Notes: generated by a model from the sequence alone, not told the origin. Shown: positions 34,815 to 44,544, counted from the stretch's first letter. The stretch is 64,000 nt of DNA from Nocardioides sp. Arc9.136 (GCF_030506255.1 NZ_CP113431.1:1054001-1118000), one strand, 5' to 3'. Numbers and translations are program-made.

Positions 34815-35888
34815 TCAGGAGGGGAGCTCGGTGAGCTCGGGCTTCTCCTCGAGCAGCTCGGTGAGCAGCGAGAGGTCGAACAGCTCGTCGGCCTCGATGT
34901 CGATGCCGGCGGCCTCCAGGGTGGCGAGGTTCTGGTCGATGAGCTCGTCGGTGATGGTGAACAGGCCGTTGGCCTCGACGTCGGGCGTCACGATCAGGCC
35001 GGCCTGGACGTCGGACTGCTCGAGCTCCTTGTCCATGTCCAGCCCGAGGTCCTTGCCGTACTCCTCGACGGCCATCCTGGCCCCCTCGTGCGGGTCGGCG
35101 AGCGCGTCCTGCCAGCCGCGGATCTCGGCCTCGAGGAAGGCCTTCACCTTGTCCGGCTCCTCCTCGATCATCCGCTCGGTGGTGATGACCGACTCCGCGA
35201 CGAACGGCAGCCCGCTGTCGGCGAAGGGCAGGTTGGTGACCTCCATGCCCTGGGCCTGGACGGTGATCGACTCGTTGGTGACGTACGCCAGGAAGCCGTC
35301 GACCTCGCCGTCGATGAGCGGGGCGGGGTCGTACTCGACCGGCACCTTCTCCACGTCGGCCGGGTCGATCCCGTTGACCTCGAGCAGCGCGTCGAAGAGG
35401 GTCTCGTTGCCGCCGGCCTGGACGCCGATCTTCTTGCCCACGAGGTCCTCGGGGGTCGCGATGTCGCCACCGTCCTTGAGGGAGAGGATCGTGAAGGGGT
35501 TCTTCTGGAACTTGGTGCCGACGATCTTCAGCGGCGCGTCCTCCTCGGCGATGACCTGCGCGGTGGACACCGCGTTGCTCAGGCCGAAGTCGGCGTCCTC
35601 GGTCGCGACGAGGGTCTCGATGGCGCCCGGGCCGGGGTCCATGGTCACCGAGCTGAAGCCGGCGTCCTCGTAGTAGCCCGCGCTGTCGGCGAAGAACTCA
35701 CCGGCGAACTCGGCGTTCTTGATCCACGACAGCTGCAGGGTCGCCGCGCCGAAGTCGCCGCCGCCCGAGCTGCTGCTGCCGCCGTCTGCCGCCTCGGCGT
35801 CGCCGTCGTCGGAGCCGCAGGCGGTCAGCGAGAGGACCGCGGCGGCGAAGAGGGCCCCGGCACGAGTGGCGCGCGAGCGTGAGGTCAT
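34815..35888 (-). CDS. ABC transporter substrate-binding lipoprotein (NMT1/THI5-like)
   Basis: A 357-aa lipoprotein. Lipobox LTAC with Cys24, then an acidic Gly/Ser linker and the NMT1/THI5-like fold (LQLSWIKNAEFAGEFFADSAGYY). Family members bind thiamine-pyrimidine precursors, riboflavin, sulfonates or nucleobase-like molecules. Next to a full purine degradation operon and under the same putative operator (36003-36018), a purine- or ureide-type ligand is the natural guess. ATG 35888 has GGAG upstream on the minus strand. There is a 57-bp gap before the ATPase gene. Confidence 0.9.
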   Translation of the reverse strand: MTSRSRATRAGALFAAAVLSLTACGSDDGDAEAADGGSSSSGGGDFGAATLQLSWIKNAEFAGEFFADSAGYYEDAGFSSVTMDPGPGAIETLVATEDADFGLSNAVSTAQVIAEEDAPLKIVGTKFQKNPFTILSLKDGGDIATPEDLVGKKIGVQAGGNETLFDALLEVNGIDPADVEKVPVEYDPAPLIDGEVDGFLAYVTNESITVQAQGMEVTNLPFADSGLPFVAESVITTERMIEEEPDKVKAFLEAEIRGWQDALADPHEGARMAVEEYGKDLGLDMDKELEQSDVQAGLIVTPDVEANGLFTITDELIDQNLATLEAAGIDIEADELFDLSLLTELLEEKPELTELPS

Positions 35889-36002
35889 GGAGGTGCTCCG
35901 TCTCTGGTGGTGCGGTGGTCGCCGTCCCGGCACGGCTTCGGGTGGGCAGGACGCTAGGAGCGGGGGATTTCGCGGTCGGACGCTCCAGGTTTCGCAGCGG
36001 TT

Positions 36003-36018
36003 AAAACGCTCGTTTCAG
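36003..36018 (-). promoter_or_regulatory. Candidate purine-regulon operator (ABC importer)
   Basis: Minus strand reads CTGAAACGAGCGTTTT, an imperfect palindrome 115 nt upstream of the binding-protein gene. The same CTGAAACNNNNGTT core precedes the uricase operon and the acetamidase operon. Confidence 0.55.
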
Positions 36019-36042
36019 TGCTGGTTCCGTCGGTCGTGCGCC

Positions 36043-36510
36043 TCAGTAGTGGGTCCGGGCGGCGTGCCCGAGCCAGGTCTCGAACGGCGCGAACCGGTCC
36101 TCGACCGGCACCGCCGCCACCGCCATCGGCCAGGTCGCGCGGTCCGCGCCCATCAGGTCGTAGAACGCCCGGTCGTCGAAGCCGCCGCGGGCGGCGTCGT
36201 CGCGGTCCGCGGCGTACGCCACCCGGTCCAGCCGCGCCCACAGGGACGCCGAGACGCACAGCGGGCACGGCTCGCAGGAGGTGTAGAGCGTGCACCCGGC
36301 CAGCGAGAAGTCACGCAGCACCGCGCAGGCACGGCGGATCGCGACCACCTCGGCGTGCGCGGTCGGGTCGAGGTCGGGGGTCACCCGGTTCGTGCCCTCG
36401 GCGACCACCTCGCCGTCGCGGACGACGAGGGCCCCGAAGGGTCCGCCACCCGTCGCGACGTTCTCGACGGCGAGGGCGACGGCGCGGTCGAGCCAGGCCT
36501 GGTCGGTCAT
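36043..36510 (-). CDS. guaD: Guanine deaminase (cytidine-deaminase fold)
   Basis: A 155-aa zinc deaminase converting guanine to xanthine, the size of Bacillus subtilis GuaD. Zinc and proton-shuttle residues: H52-A-E54 and C79-EP-C82. The C-terminal segment (ATWPMAVAAVPVEDRFAPFETWL) resembles GuaD rather than tRNA adenosine deaminases. ATG overlaps the xanthine dehydrogenase stop by 4 nt; it is the last gene of the ten-gene operon. A broader purine or pterin deaminase role cannot be excluded. Confidence 0.88.
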   Translation of the reverse strand: MTDQAWLDRAVALAVENVATGGGPFGALVVRDGEVVAEGTNRVTPDLDPTAHAEVVAIRRACAVLRDFSLAGCTLYTSCEPCPLCVSASLWARLDRVAYAADRDDAARGGFDDRAFYDLMGADRATWPMAVAAVPVEDRFAPFETWLGHAARTHY

Positions 36511-39155
36511 GGGTCCTCCTGGGGGGATCGGGTGCTGGAACGGGCGTTGCGGGCGAGCCGCCAGAGCCGGTCGCGGCTCATCGGCAGCTCGTGCGGGCGG
36601 GCCCCCAGCGCGTCGCGGACGGCGTTCGCGATCGCCGGGGCGACGGGGTTGTACGGCGCCTCGCTCATCGACTTCGCGCCGTGCGGGCCGAGCGCGTCGT
36701 GGGTGTCGGCGTACCGCACCTCGGTCTCGGGCAGGTCGCCCATCTGCGGCACCCGGTAGTTGCGGAAGCTCCGCGTCGTGACCTCGCCGTCGGCGAGCCG
36801 GACCTCCTCGAAGAGCGCGCTGCCGATGCCCTGGGCGACGCCGCCCTCCACCTGCCCCCGCAGCTGCTCGGGGTTGATGACCACGCCGGCGTCGACGGCC
36901 TGGACGGACCTCAGGATCCGCAGCTCGCCGGTGGCGGGGTCGAGCGCCACCCGGACGCCGTGGACGTTGAAGGCGACCGAGCGGGGCGACCCGTGGTGCT
37001 CGCCGCGCCCGACGACGCGGCCGTCGGCGTCGGGCGGCTCGCCGGCGGCCAGGCGCCGCCGGAGGTCGCGGGCCGCGGCGAGCACGGCGCTGCCGGCGAC
37101 GACCGAGCCGGTCGACCCGTAGGCACCGGTGTCGTACGCCGCCGCGTCGGTGTCGCCGGCGTGCAGCCGGACCCGAGCGGGGTCCAGGCCGAGCTCCTCG
37201 GCGACCAGCTGGACGTGGACCGTCGCGGTGCCGTTGCCGAACTCCGCCGTGCCCACGCCGATGCTGACCGTGCCGTCCGGCTCGCAGGCGACCGTCGCGT
37301 CGGCGTGGTGGCCGCGTGGCGGGATGGTCGCGATCATCGCGGCGGCCAGCCCCTCGCCGACCAGCCAGCCCTCCGGTGCCGGGTCGCCGTCGCCGCGGGC
37401 GAGCGCCTCCTCGGCGAGGTCGAGGCACTGGTCGAGGCCGTAGCTGCCGAACACCAGGTCGGTGTCCGGCGCGCCGTTGACCACGAAGTCGTCGCCGGGC
37501 CGCACCACGTTGCGCCGCCGGACCTCGGCGGGGGAGAGGCCGACCTCCCGGGCCAGCTCGTCGAGCGCCGACTCGATCGCGAAGACGACCTGGCCGAGCC
37601 CGTAGCCGCGGAAGGCACCCGAGGGGACGTTGTGGGTGTAGACCGCCTCGGCGTCGAGGCGCTTGTTGGCGCAGCGGTAGAGCGCGACCGACTCGTGGCA
37701 GCCGTGGAAGAGCACGCCGGGCCCGTGGTTGCCGTAGGCGCCGGTGTCGCTCAGCACGTCGAGCCGCATGGCGGTCAGCACCCCGTCGGCGTCGGCGCCG
37801 AGCTCGACCTCGACCCGCATCGGGTGCCGGCCGGGCACCATCGTGAACTGCTGCTCGCGGGTCAGCTCGAGCTGCACCGGCTCACCGGTGCGCAGGACGG
37901 CCAGCGCCACGAGGTCCTCCACGACCATCTCCTGCTTGCCCCCGAACCCGCCGCCGACGCGGCCGGTCACCACCCGCACCCGGTCCCGCTCGAGGCCCAG
38001 CACGTGCGCGAGCTCGTCGCGCACCAGGAACGGCACCTGGGTGCTGCTGCGGACCACGAGCCGGCCGTCCTCGTCGAGCCAGCCGCGCGCGCCGTGGGTC
38101 TCGAGCGCCGCGTGGGTGACCCGGCCGGTGCGCCAGGTGCCGGAGACGCGGTGGGCGGCGGAGGCCAGCCCGGCCGCCACGTCGCCGACCTCGCCGTGGG
38201 TCTGGGCCACCACGTTGCGGGCGGGCTCGGAGATCCGGGAGCGGGTGGCCGACTTCTCGCCGTGCACGAGCGGCGAACCGGGCCGTCGGGACTCCTCGGG
38301 GTCGTGGACGGCCGGCAGCACGTCGTACTCCACCTCGAGCAGGGCGACCGCGTGCTCGGCGACCGCGACCGACTCGGCGACGACCGCGGCGACGCGCTGG
38401 CCGCAGAACCGCACGACGTCGTCGAGCATCCGGGTGTCGTCGGGGTCGTCGAGCCGGCTGGCGTGCCGTCCGGTGGAGTAGAGGACGTCGGGGACGTCGC
38501 GGTGGGTGAGGACGAGGCGTACGCCGGGCAGCGCCGCCGCGCGGGCGGTGTCGATGCGGACGACCCGGGCGTGGGCGTGCGGGCTGGTCAGCAGCGCGAG
38601 GTGCAGCACGCCGTCGAGCGGCAGGTCGAGGGTGTAGTCCTCCCACCCGGTCACCACGCGTCGGGCGGCTGGTGCGGGGGTGGAGCGGCCGAAGGCCCGG
38701 CCGCCGCCGCACGGCGAGACGTTGGTCTTCCCGGCGAGGGCGTCGCGGATCGACCGGTAGCCGGTGCAGCGGCACAGGTTGCCCTTGAACGTCGCCTCGA
38801 GGTCCTCCCTGGCGACCGTGCCGTCCGGCTCGGCGAGCGCGGAGGCGGTGACGACGTACCCCGCGGTGCAGAAGCCGCACTGGAAGCCCTGCGCGTCGAG
38901 GAACCGCTGCTGCACCGGCCCCGGCTCCTCCGGCGTGCCGAGGCCCCGGACCGTGGTCACCTCGCGGCCGACCGCGCGGACGGCGGGGTGGACGCAGGAG
39001 TGCACGGGCCGGCCGTCGACGAGCACCGAGCAGGCGCCGCAGTCGCCGGCGTCGCAGCCCTTCTTCACCGAGGTGTTGCCGAGCTCGCGCAGCCAGGTGC
39101 GCAGGCACTGGCCGGGGGCGGGGTCGCCGGTGACCGGCGTGCCGTCGACGTTCAC
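36507..39155 (-). CDS. Xanthine dehydrogenase, fused 2Fe-2S and molybdopterin subunits
   Basis: An 882-aa fusion. N-terminal ferredoxin domain with C34, C39, C42 and C54, then the second 2Fe-2S domain (QCGFC and CRCTG), then the molybdenum domain from about residue 165. The latter has GGGFGGKQ for cofactor binding and GAKSMSEAP near the end, which holds the catalytic Glu. The ferredoxin part starts about ten residues later than usual. GTG start overlaps the FAD-subunit stop. Together with the next gene upstream it oxidises hypoxanthine/xanthine to urate. No XdhC-type cofactor insertion protein is in the window. Confidence 0.9.
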   Translation of the reverse strand: MNVDGTPVTGDPAPGQCLRTWLRELGNTSVKKGCDAGDCGACSVLVDGRPVHSCVHPAVRAVGREVTTVRGLGTPEEPGPVQQRFLDAQGFQCGFCTAGYVVTASALAEPDGTVAREDLEATFKGNLCRCTGYRSIRDALAGKTNVSPCGGGRAFGRSTPAPAARRVVTGWEDYTLDLPLDGVLHLALLTSPHAHARVVRIDTARAAALPGVRLVLTHRDVPDVLYSTGRHASRLDDPDDTRMLDDVVRFCGQRVAAVVAESVAVAEHAVALLEVEYDVLPAVHDPEESRRPGSPLVHGEKSATRSRISEPARNVVAQTHGEVGDVAAGLASAAHRVSGTWRTGRVTHAALETHGARGWLDEDGRLVVRSSTQVPFLVRDELAHVLGLERDRVRVVTGRVGGGFGGKQEMVVEDLVALAVLRTGEPVQLELTREQQFTMVPGRHPMRVEVELGADADGVLTAMRLDVLSDTGAYGNHGPGVLFHGCHESVALYRCANKRLDAEAVYTHNVPSGAFRGYGLGQVVFAIESALDELAREVGLSPAEVRRRNVVRPGDDFVVNGAPDTDLVFGSYGLDQCLDLAEEALARGDGDPAPEGWLVGEGLAAAMIATIPPRGHHADATVACEPDGTVSIGVGTAEFGNGTATVHVQLVAEELGLDPARVRLHAGDTDAAAYDTGAYGSTGSVVAGSAVLAAARDLRRRLAAGEPPDADGRVVGRGEHHGSPRSVAFNVHGVRVALDPATGELRILRSVQAVDAGVVINPEQLRGQVEGGVAQGIGSALFEEVRLADGEVTTRSFRNYRVPQMGDLPETEVRYADTHDALGPHGAKSMSEAPYNPVAPAIANAVRDALGARPHELPMSRDRLWRLARNARSSTRSPQEDP

Positions 39156-39943
39156 CGGTGCACCTCCCCGGCCGGCTCCCCGGCCAGCTCCCGGGCCACC
39201 TGGCGGGCGAGCACGGCGGTGACGTCGGCGCGCCAGTCCGCTGCGCCGTGCGGGTCGTCGTACCAGCAGTCCACGGTGGCCAGGCCCTCCTCGATCCGGT
39301 CCGCGGCGAGCACCACGGGGCGGGTGGTGGCGGCGGTGACCGTGACCCGGTCGCCGACGCCGATGACGACGGCCGAGGACCGGCCGTGCGGGGTGAGCGC
39401 GGCACGGCGGAACGCGGTGGGCGCCTCCCGCTCGACCAGGGGCACGTCGACCGCGCGCAGGACCTCGCCGGGGGCCAGCGAGGTGGCGCGCACGCCGCGG
39501 ACCAGCTCGGCCACCGGCTCGCGGCGCGCGCCGCCGTCCGGGGTCCACACGAGCGCGGTGCCGCCGAGGGCGGCGGTCAGCGAGATCATCGCGCCGGCCG
39601 GGAGGGCGAGCGCGATGTTGCCGCCGACGGTCGCGGCGTGCTGGATCTTGAACGACATCAGGAACGCGTCCGCCGCCGACCGCACCAGCGGGGCGAGCGG
39701 ACCCAGCAGCGGGGAGGAGACCAGCTCGGCGACGGTGCAGGTGGCGCCCACCCGGAGCGTGCCGTCCTCGAGCAGCTCGACGGCCGGCCACCCGAGCGCG
39801 GTGAGGTCCACCAGCCCGGTGGTCGCGGGCTGCGGCTCGGAGAAGAGCCAGGTGCCGCCGCCGAGCAGCGCCTCCCCGGGGGCGAGCCGGATCTCGTCGC
39901 GACCGGCGGGGCGGCGGAAGGAGGTCACGGTGTGCAGGTCCAT
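39152..39943 (-). CDS. Xanthine dehydrogenase FAD-binding subunit
   Basis: A 263-aa FAD-binding subunit of the CO dehydrogenase flavoprotein family: GEALLGGGTWLFSE and QHAATVGGNIALA are the two FAD-contact loops, followed by the CODH C-terminal domain. ATG at 39943 overlaps the RpiR stop by one base (TGATG). Passes electrons from the Mo/Fe-S subunit to NAD or another acceptor. Confidence 0.9.
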   Translation of the reverse strand: MDLHTVTSFRRPAGRDEIRLAPGEALLGGGTWLFSEPQPATTGLVDLTALGWPAVELLEDGTLRVGATCTVAELVSSPLLGPLAPLVRSAADAFLMSFKIQHAATVGGNIALALPAGAMISLTAALGGTALVWTPDGGARREPVAELVRGVRATSLAPGEVLRAVDVPLVEREAPTAFRRAALTPHGRSSAVVIGVGDRVTVTAATTRPVVLAADRIEEGLATVDCWYDDPHGAADWRADVTAVLARQVARELAGEPAGEVHR

Positions 39944-40752
39944 CAGGCCTCGACCTCCCCGAGCAGGTCGTAGGTGCGGCTGATCGCGCCGACCCGTTCC
40001 CGCGCCGGTCGTCCGCGGCCGGAGAGGACGCCGTCGGCGAGCACGCTGACCACGCTCATCGCCGCGGCGTAGCTGTCGAAGGCCAGCCCGCTCTGCACCG
40101 GGCACTCCACCCAGACGTCCACACGGCCGGCGAGCGGCAGCGCGGTCGGGTCGGCGACGAGGACGACGGTCGCGCCGGTCGCGCACGCCGCCTCGAGGAA
40201 CTCCGCGAAGCCGCGGGGCCGTCGCCGGAAGCCGAGCACCACCACGGCGTCGCCGCGGCCGAGGTCGGCCAGCTCCTCGCCCATCACCTGGCCTGGCAGC
40301 GGCGCGAGCGTGACCGAGGAGCGGGCCTGGACCAGCTGCTGGCGCAGGTGCAGCGCGACGGGGTGGCTGTTGCGCCACCCGACCACGAGCAGCCGGCCGG
40401 CGCCCGCGAGGACCCGGGCGGCCTGGGCCAGCGCCGGCTGGTGCACCGCCCGGATGATCGCGTCGCCCTCCGCGGCGGCGTGCACGGCGAGGTCGGGACC
40501 GCCGTCGACGCGCCGCGGCTCGCCGGCGGTGCGGAGCGCACGCAGGTGCTCGCGGACCTCGTCGAAGTCGGCGAAGCCCAGGCTGCGGAAGAGCCGGCTC
40601 ATCGTGGCCTTGGAGACGCCGGCGAGGGCGGCGAGCTCGGCGGCGCGGTACGTCGCGAGGTCGTCGAGGTGCTCGAGCAGGGTGGCGGCGGCCTTGCGCT
40701 CCTGCGGCGACAACCCGCCGTGGTGCTGCGCGATCCGCTCGTCGATCCTCAC
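39943..40752 (-). CDS. RpiR-family transcriptional regulator
   Basis: A 269-aa regulator: N-terminal HTH_6 (about 1-75, GVSKATMSRLFRSLGF recognition helix) and a SIS domain (about 115-245, LLVVGWRNSHPVALHLRQQL) that usually binds a phosphosugar or related ligand. It is inside the purine operon, same strand, overlapping genes on both sides. It is the only regulator gene in the purine region and so the best candidate for the CTGAAACNNNNGTT sites. Whether it activates or represses is not evident. Confidence 0.9.
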   Translation of the reverse strand: MRIDERIAQHHGGLSPQERKAAATLLEHLDDLATYRAAELAALAGVSKATMSRLFRSLGFADFDEVREHLRALRTAGEPRRVDGGPDLAVHAAAEGDAIIRAVHQPALAQAARVLAGAGRLLVVGWRNSHPVALHLRQQLVQARSSVTLAPLPGQVMGEELADLGRGDAVVVLGFRRRPRGFAEFLEAACATGATVVLVADPTALPLAGRVDVWVECPVQSGLAFDSYAAAMSVVSVLADGVLSGRGRPARERVGAISRTYDLLGEVEA

Positions 40753-41993
40753 GCGGCACCCCGCTCGCCGACGGCCGCGGCGACCGCGAGGACGGCCTGC
40801 TCCAGCGCGTCGATGCCGCGCGCCACGTCGACGTCGCGCACGTCCTCGTCGGGGTGGTGGCTGATCCCGTCGGAGCAGCGGAGGAAGAGCATCCCGACGC
40901 CGGTCACGGCCGCGACCGCCATCGCGTCGTGGCCCGCCCGGCTCCACAGCCCCAGCGGGTCGGTGTCGCCGGTGGCAGCGATCCCGGCGACGACCGCGCG
41001 CTGCAGCCACGGCGCGCACGGGGCGGCCGGGGCGGCGTGGGTCTCGACCACGTGCAGGGAGAGGCCGCGCGCGGTGCAGATCGCCTCGGCCTCGGCCCGC
41101 ACGACCTCCCACATGGCGTCCCGCTCGGCGTCGGTCGCCGCGCGCAGGTCGAGGGTCAGGTCGGCGCGTCCGGGCACGACGTTCACCGCACCGGGGGAGA
41201 CCTCGAGCCGACCGACGGTGGCGATGCAGCCGTGGTCGCCGGTCGCCCGCGCGAGCCGCTCGACCGCGGTGACGACCTCGCTGGCGCCCACCAGCGCGTC
41301 GCGCCGCCGGGAGTACGGCGTCCCGCCGGCGTGCCGCGCCTCGCCGAGCACGGTCAGCGCGAACCGCCGCGCGCCGGCGATCGTGGTGACGTAGCCCAGC
41401 GAGGCGTTGGCCGCCTCGAGGTGCGGCCCCTGCTCGATGTGCGCCTCGAGGTAGCCGACCAGCTCCTCGGGCCGCCGGCCGGCCTCGCCGACGCGGGCCG
41501 GGTCGAGGCCGAAGTCGTGGAACGCCTGCCGCAGCGTCGTCCCGTCGCGGTCGACCAGGTCCCACCAGGCCGGGTCCCAGGTGCCGGCCAATGCGCGGCT
41601 ACCGAGCAGGGCGGTCCCGAACCGGGCGCCCTCCTCGTCGCCGAAGCCCATCACCTCGAGCGCGAAGGGCAGCTCGCGGCCCCGCAGCCGCGCGGCCACC
41701 TCCAGCGCCATGACGACGCCGAGCGGGCCGTCGTACCTCCCGGCGTCGGGGACGGTGTCGAGGTGGGAGCCGAGCAGCAGGGCGGGCATCCCCGGCACGG
41801 GCCCCTCGCGGCGGCCGCACTGGTTGCCCGCGGCGTCCTGCCACGCCCGCAGCCCGGCCGCCTCCATCCAGCCGGCGACCAGGGCGTTGGCGCGGGCGTG
41901 CTCGGTGGTGAGGTGGAGCCGCTCGACGGCGTCGGGGCGGCTGCTGAGGGCGGCGAGCTCGTCGCAGCGGGCCAGCGCCCGCTCGGCGCTCAC
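40749..41993 (-). CDS. allC: Allantoate amidohydrolase (M20 family)
   Basis: A 414-aa amidase/hydantoinase/carbamoylase-type M20 metallohydrolase. Metal ligands are in GSHLDTVPDAGRYDG and GDEEGARF; the dimerisation segment with EAHIEQGP and the final DGISHHPDE are present. Context (between the allantoinase/ureidoglycine aminotransferase genes and xanthine dehydrogenase) favours allantoate to ureidoglycine over N-carbamoyl amino acid hydrolysis. GTG start overlaps the upstream stop by 4 nt. Confidence 0.85.
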   Translation of the reverse strand: MSAERALARCDELAALSSRPDAVERLHLTTEHARANALVAGWMEAAGLRAWQDAAGNQCGRREGPVPGMPALLLGSHLDTVPDAGRYDGPLGVVMALEVAARLRGRELPFALEVMGFGDEEGARFGTALLGSRALAGTWDPAWWDLVDRDGTTLRQAFHDFGLDPARVGEAGRRPEELVGYLEAHIEQGPHLEAANASLGYVTTIAGARRFALTVLGEARHAGGTPYSRRRDALVGASEVVTAVERLARATGDHGCIATVGRLEVSPGAVNVVPGRADLTLDLRAATDAERDAMWEVVRAEAEAICTARGLSLHVVETHAAPAAPCAPWLQRAVVAGIAATGDTDPLGLWSRAGHDAMAVAAVTGVGMLFLRCSDGISHHPDEDVRDVDVARGIDALEQAVLAVAAAVGERGAA

Positions 41994-43201
41994 GCGTAGA
42001 CCTCGCGCGCCGCGCCGACCCCGCCGCCAGCGGTGACCGGCACCCCGGCCGCGCGCAGCACCTGCTCCAGCGCGGCGAGCGTGGTGAGGACGGCGTCGCG
42101 GCGGGCGTTGTGGCCCATCGTGCCGATCCGCCAGACCCGCCCGTGGAGGGGGCCGAAGGACGTGCCGATCTCGATGCCGAAGTCCTCGAGCAGGACGGCG
42201 CGCGCGGCGTCGCCGTCCACGCCGTCGGGGACCTCGACCGCCACGACGTTGTGCATCTTGTGGGCGACGTCGCCGAAGACCGCCAGGCCGAGACCGCGGA
42301 CGCCCTCGAGCATCGCGCGGCCGTGCAGGGCGTGCCGGTCGACGGCCGCCGCCAGCCCCTCCTCGACGAGCAGGCGCGCGCACTCGCGGGCGCCGTACAG
42401 CATGGTCGTGGCCTCGGTGTGGTGGTTGAGCCGGCGCGGGCCCCAGTAGTCCATCACCTGCGCGAGGTCGAGGTAGTTGCTGGCGATCCGCACTCCCCGG
42501 CCCTGCTCGCCGTCCGCGCGGATGCCCGCCTCGACGTGCTTGCGGGCGTCGATCGCCGCGGCGGCGCGGTCGGAGACGGTGATCGGCGCGCTGCCCGACG
42601 GGCCGCCGAGGCACTTCTGCAGCCCGGCGGTGGCCACGTCGACGCCCCACGCGTCGGCCTCGAAGAGGTTGCCGCCCAGGCTCGCGGTGGCGTCGCAGTA
42701 GAGCAGCGCGTCGTGCCGCCGGCAGATCTCCCCGAGGTCCGCGAGCGGCTGGCACATCGTGGTCGAGGTGTCCCCCTGGACGACCGCGACGAGCCGGGGC
42801 CGGACGGCGGCGACGGCCGCCTCCAGCTGCTCGGGCGCGACCACCTGCCCCCAGGCCACCTCGGTGGTGTGCACCTCGGCCCCGCACCGCTCCGCGATCT
42901 CCACGAGCAGGTGGCCGAACCGGCCGAAGACCGGCACGAGCACCCGGTCGCCCGGCTCGAGGAGGCTGACCAGGGCCGCCTCGATCCCGGCGCGCGAGGT
43001 GCCGTCGACGAGGAACGTCTGTTCGTTGGCGGTGCGGAAGACCTCGCGGTAGAGCGCCATCGTCTCGTTCATGTACGCCGTCATCGCGGGGTCGTACTGG
43101 CCGACCAGCTGCGCCGACATCGCTCGGAGCACCCGCGGGTCGGCGTTGACCGGGCCGGGCCCCATCAGCAGCCGCGGCGGCGGGTGGACCTGGCCGCTCA
43201 T
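41990..43201 (-). CDS. pucG: (S)-ureidoglycine-glyoxylate aminotransferase (PucG-like)
   Basis: A 403-aa fold-type I PLP aminotransferase of the alanine-glyoxylate/serine-pyruvate group. The PLP lysine is K196 in TAGLQKCLGGPSG; the N-terminal LLMGPGPVNADPRVL and C-terminal WRIGTMGHNA are typical. In this operon the expected reaction is ureidoglycine plus glyoxylate to oxalurate plus glycine, as described for Bacillus PucG. A simple alanine-glyoxylate role is the alternative. Confidence 0.82.
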   Translation of the reverse strand: MSGQVHPPPRLLMGPGPVNADPRVLRAMSAQLVGQYDPAMTAYMNETMALYREVFRTANEQTFLVDGTSRAGIEAALVSLLEPGDRVLVPVFGRFGHLLVEIAERCGAEVHTTEVAWGQVVAPEQLEAAVAAVRPRLVAVVQGDTSTTMCQPLADLGEICRRHDALLYCDATASLGGNLFEADAWGVDVATAGLQKCLGGPSGSAPITVSDRAAAAIDARKHVEAGIRADGEQGRGVRIASNYLDLAQVMDYWGPRRLNHHTEATTMLYGARECARLLVEEGLAAAVDRHALHGRAMLEGVRGLGLAVFGDVAHKMHNVVAVEVPDGVDGDAARAVLLEDFGIEIGTSFGPLHGRVWRIGTMGHNARRDAVLTTLAALEQVLRAAGVPVTAGGGVGAAREVYA

Positions 43202-44544
43202 GCGCTCCTCCGCAGCATCCGGCCGTGCTCGTGGTCGACCGCCGGGCGGCCGCGCACCAGGGTCGCGACGACCCGGCCGGCCAGGGACAGCCCGTCGTAG
43301 GCGCTGATCGGGTTGCGGTGCGCCAGCGCCTCGGCGCGGACGTCGGTCGTGGCGGTCGGGTCGTGGACGACCAGGTCGGCGTCGGCACCGACGGCGATCC
43401 GCCCCTTGCCGGTGAGCCCGACGAGGTCGGCGGTGCCGGTCGACATCCACGCCGCGACCCGCTCGATCCCGATGCCGCGCGCTGCCGCCTCCGCCGCGAC
43501 CGCGGTGAACCCGACCTGCAGCCCGGCGACGCCGCCCCACGCCTGCTGGAGGTCGCCGTCGCCGCGGTGCTTCTCCTCGGCGGTCGCGGGGGAGTGGTCG
43601 GAGACGACCACGTCGACGACGCCGTCGAGGAGTCCCTGCCACAGCAGGTCGCGGTTGGCCGCGTCGCGGATCGGCGGGCAGCACTTGAACTCCGGCGCCG
43701 CGTCGGGGATCGCCGCGGCCTCCAGGCAGAGGTAGTGCGGGCAGGTCTCGACGGTGACCGGGACGCCCTCCGCGCGCGCGTCGGCGAGCAGGTCGAGGGC
43801 CCGGGCGCTGGAGAGGTGCAGCACGTGCACCCGGGCGCCGGTCTCCCGCGCGCCGTCCAGCACGCGACGTACCGCCGCGGTCTCGGCCTCGTCGGGCCGG
43901 GAGAGCAGGAAGTCGGCGTACGCCCGGCTCGGCGGGTGCGGCGCGGCGCCGAGGACGTCCGCGTCCTCGGCGTGGACGACCATCAGGCTGCCCAGCCGGG
44001 CCACCTCCGCGAGCGCCGTCTTGAACCCGACCGCGTCCAGCGGCGGGAACTCCTCCACGCCGGAGGGTGACAGGAAGCACTTGAAGCCCAGGACGCCCGC
44101 GTCGTGGAGCGGCTCCAGGTCGGCGACGTTGCCGGGCACGGCGCCGCCCCAGAACGCCACGTTCACGGCGAGCTGCCCCGCCGCCGCGGCCTGCTTGGCG
44201 TGCAGCGCCCCGACGCTGGTGGTCGGCGGCAGCGAGTTGAGCGGCATGTCGACGAGCGTCGTCACGCCGCCGGCGTGCGCCGCCCGCGTGGCGGTGGCGA
44301 AGCCCTCCCAGTGGGTGCGTCCCGGCTCGTTGACGTGGACGTGGGTGTCGACGGCGCCGGGCAGGAGGTACGCCGCCTCCGCGACGTCGAGCACCGGGCC
44401 GACGACCGGGTGGTCGAACGGCTCGATCCCGCTGACCCGGCCCGCGGCGATCGTCACGGTGGCCGGCCGGAGCGCGGCGTCGACGAGCACCTGCCGCGCG
44501 CGCACGGCGGCGTACTGCTCCGCGGTGCCGGCCCCGGTGCTCAC
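43198..44544 (-). CDS. allB: Allantoinase
   Basis: A 448-aa cyclic amidohydrolase opening allantoin to allantoate. Metal ligands: DTHVH (H68, H70), the lysine in GFKCFLS, VETCPHYL and SDHSPAT. The sequence is closer to allantoinases than to dihydroorotases or hydantoinases. GTG start overlaps the uricase stop. Confidence 0.9.
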   Translation of the reverse strand: MSTGAGTAEQYAAVRARQVLVDAALRPATVTIAAGRVSGIEPFDHPVVGPVLDVAEAAYLLPGAVDTHVHVNEPGRTHWEGFATATRAAHAGGVTTLVDMPLNSLPPTTSVGALHAKQAAAAGQLAVNVAFWGGAVPGNVADLEPLHDAGVLGFKCFLSPSGVEEFPPLDAVGFKTALAEVARLGSLMVVHAEDADVLGAAPHPPSRAYADFLLSRPDEAETAAVRRVLDGARETGARVHVLHLSSARALDLLADARAEGVPVTVETCPHYLCLEAAAIPDAAPEFKCCPPIRDAANRDLLWQGLLDGVVDVVVSDHSPATAEEKHRGDGDLQQAWGGVAGLQVGFTAVAAEAAARGIGIERVAAWMSTGTADLVGLTGKGRIAVGADADLVVHDPTATTDVRAEALAHRNPISAYDGLSLAGRVVATLVRGRPAVDHEHGRMLRRSA

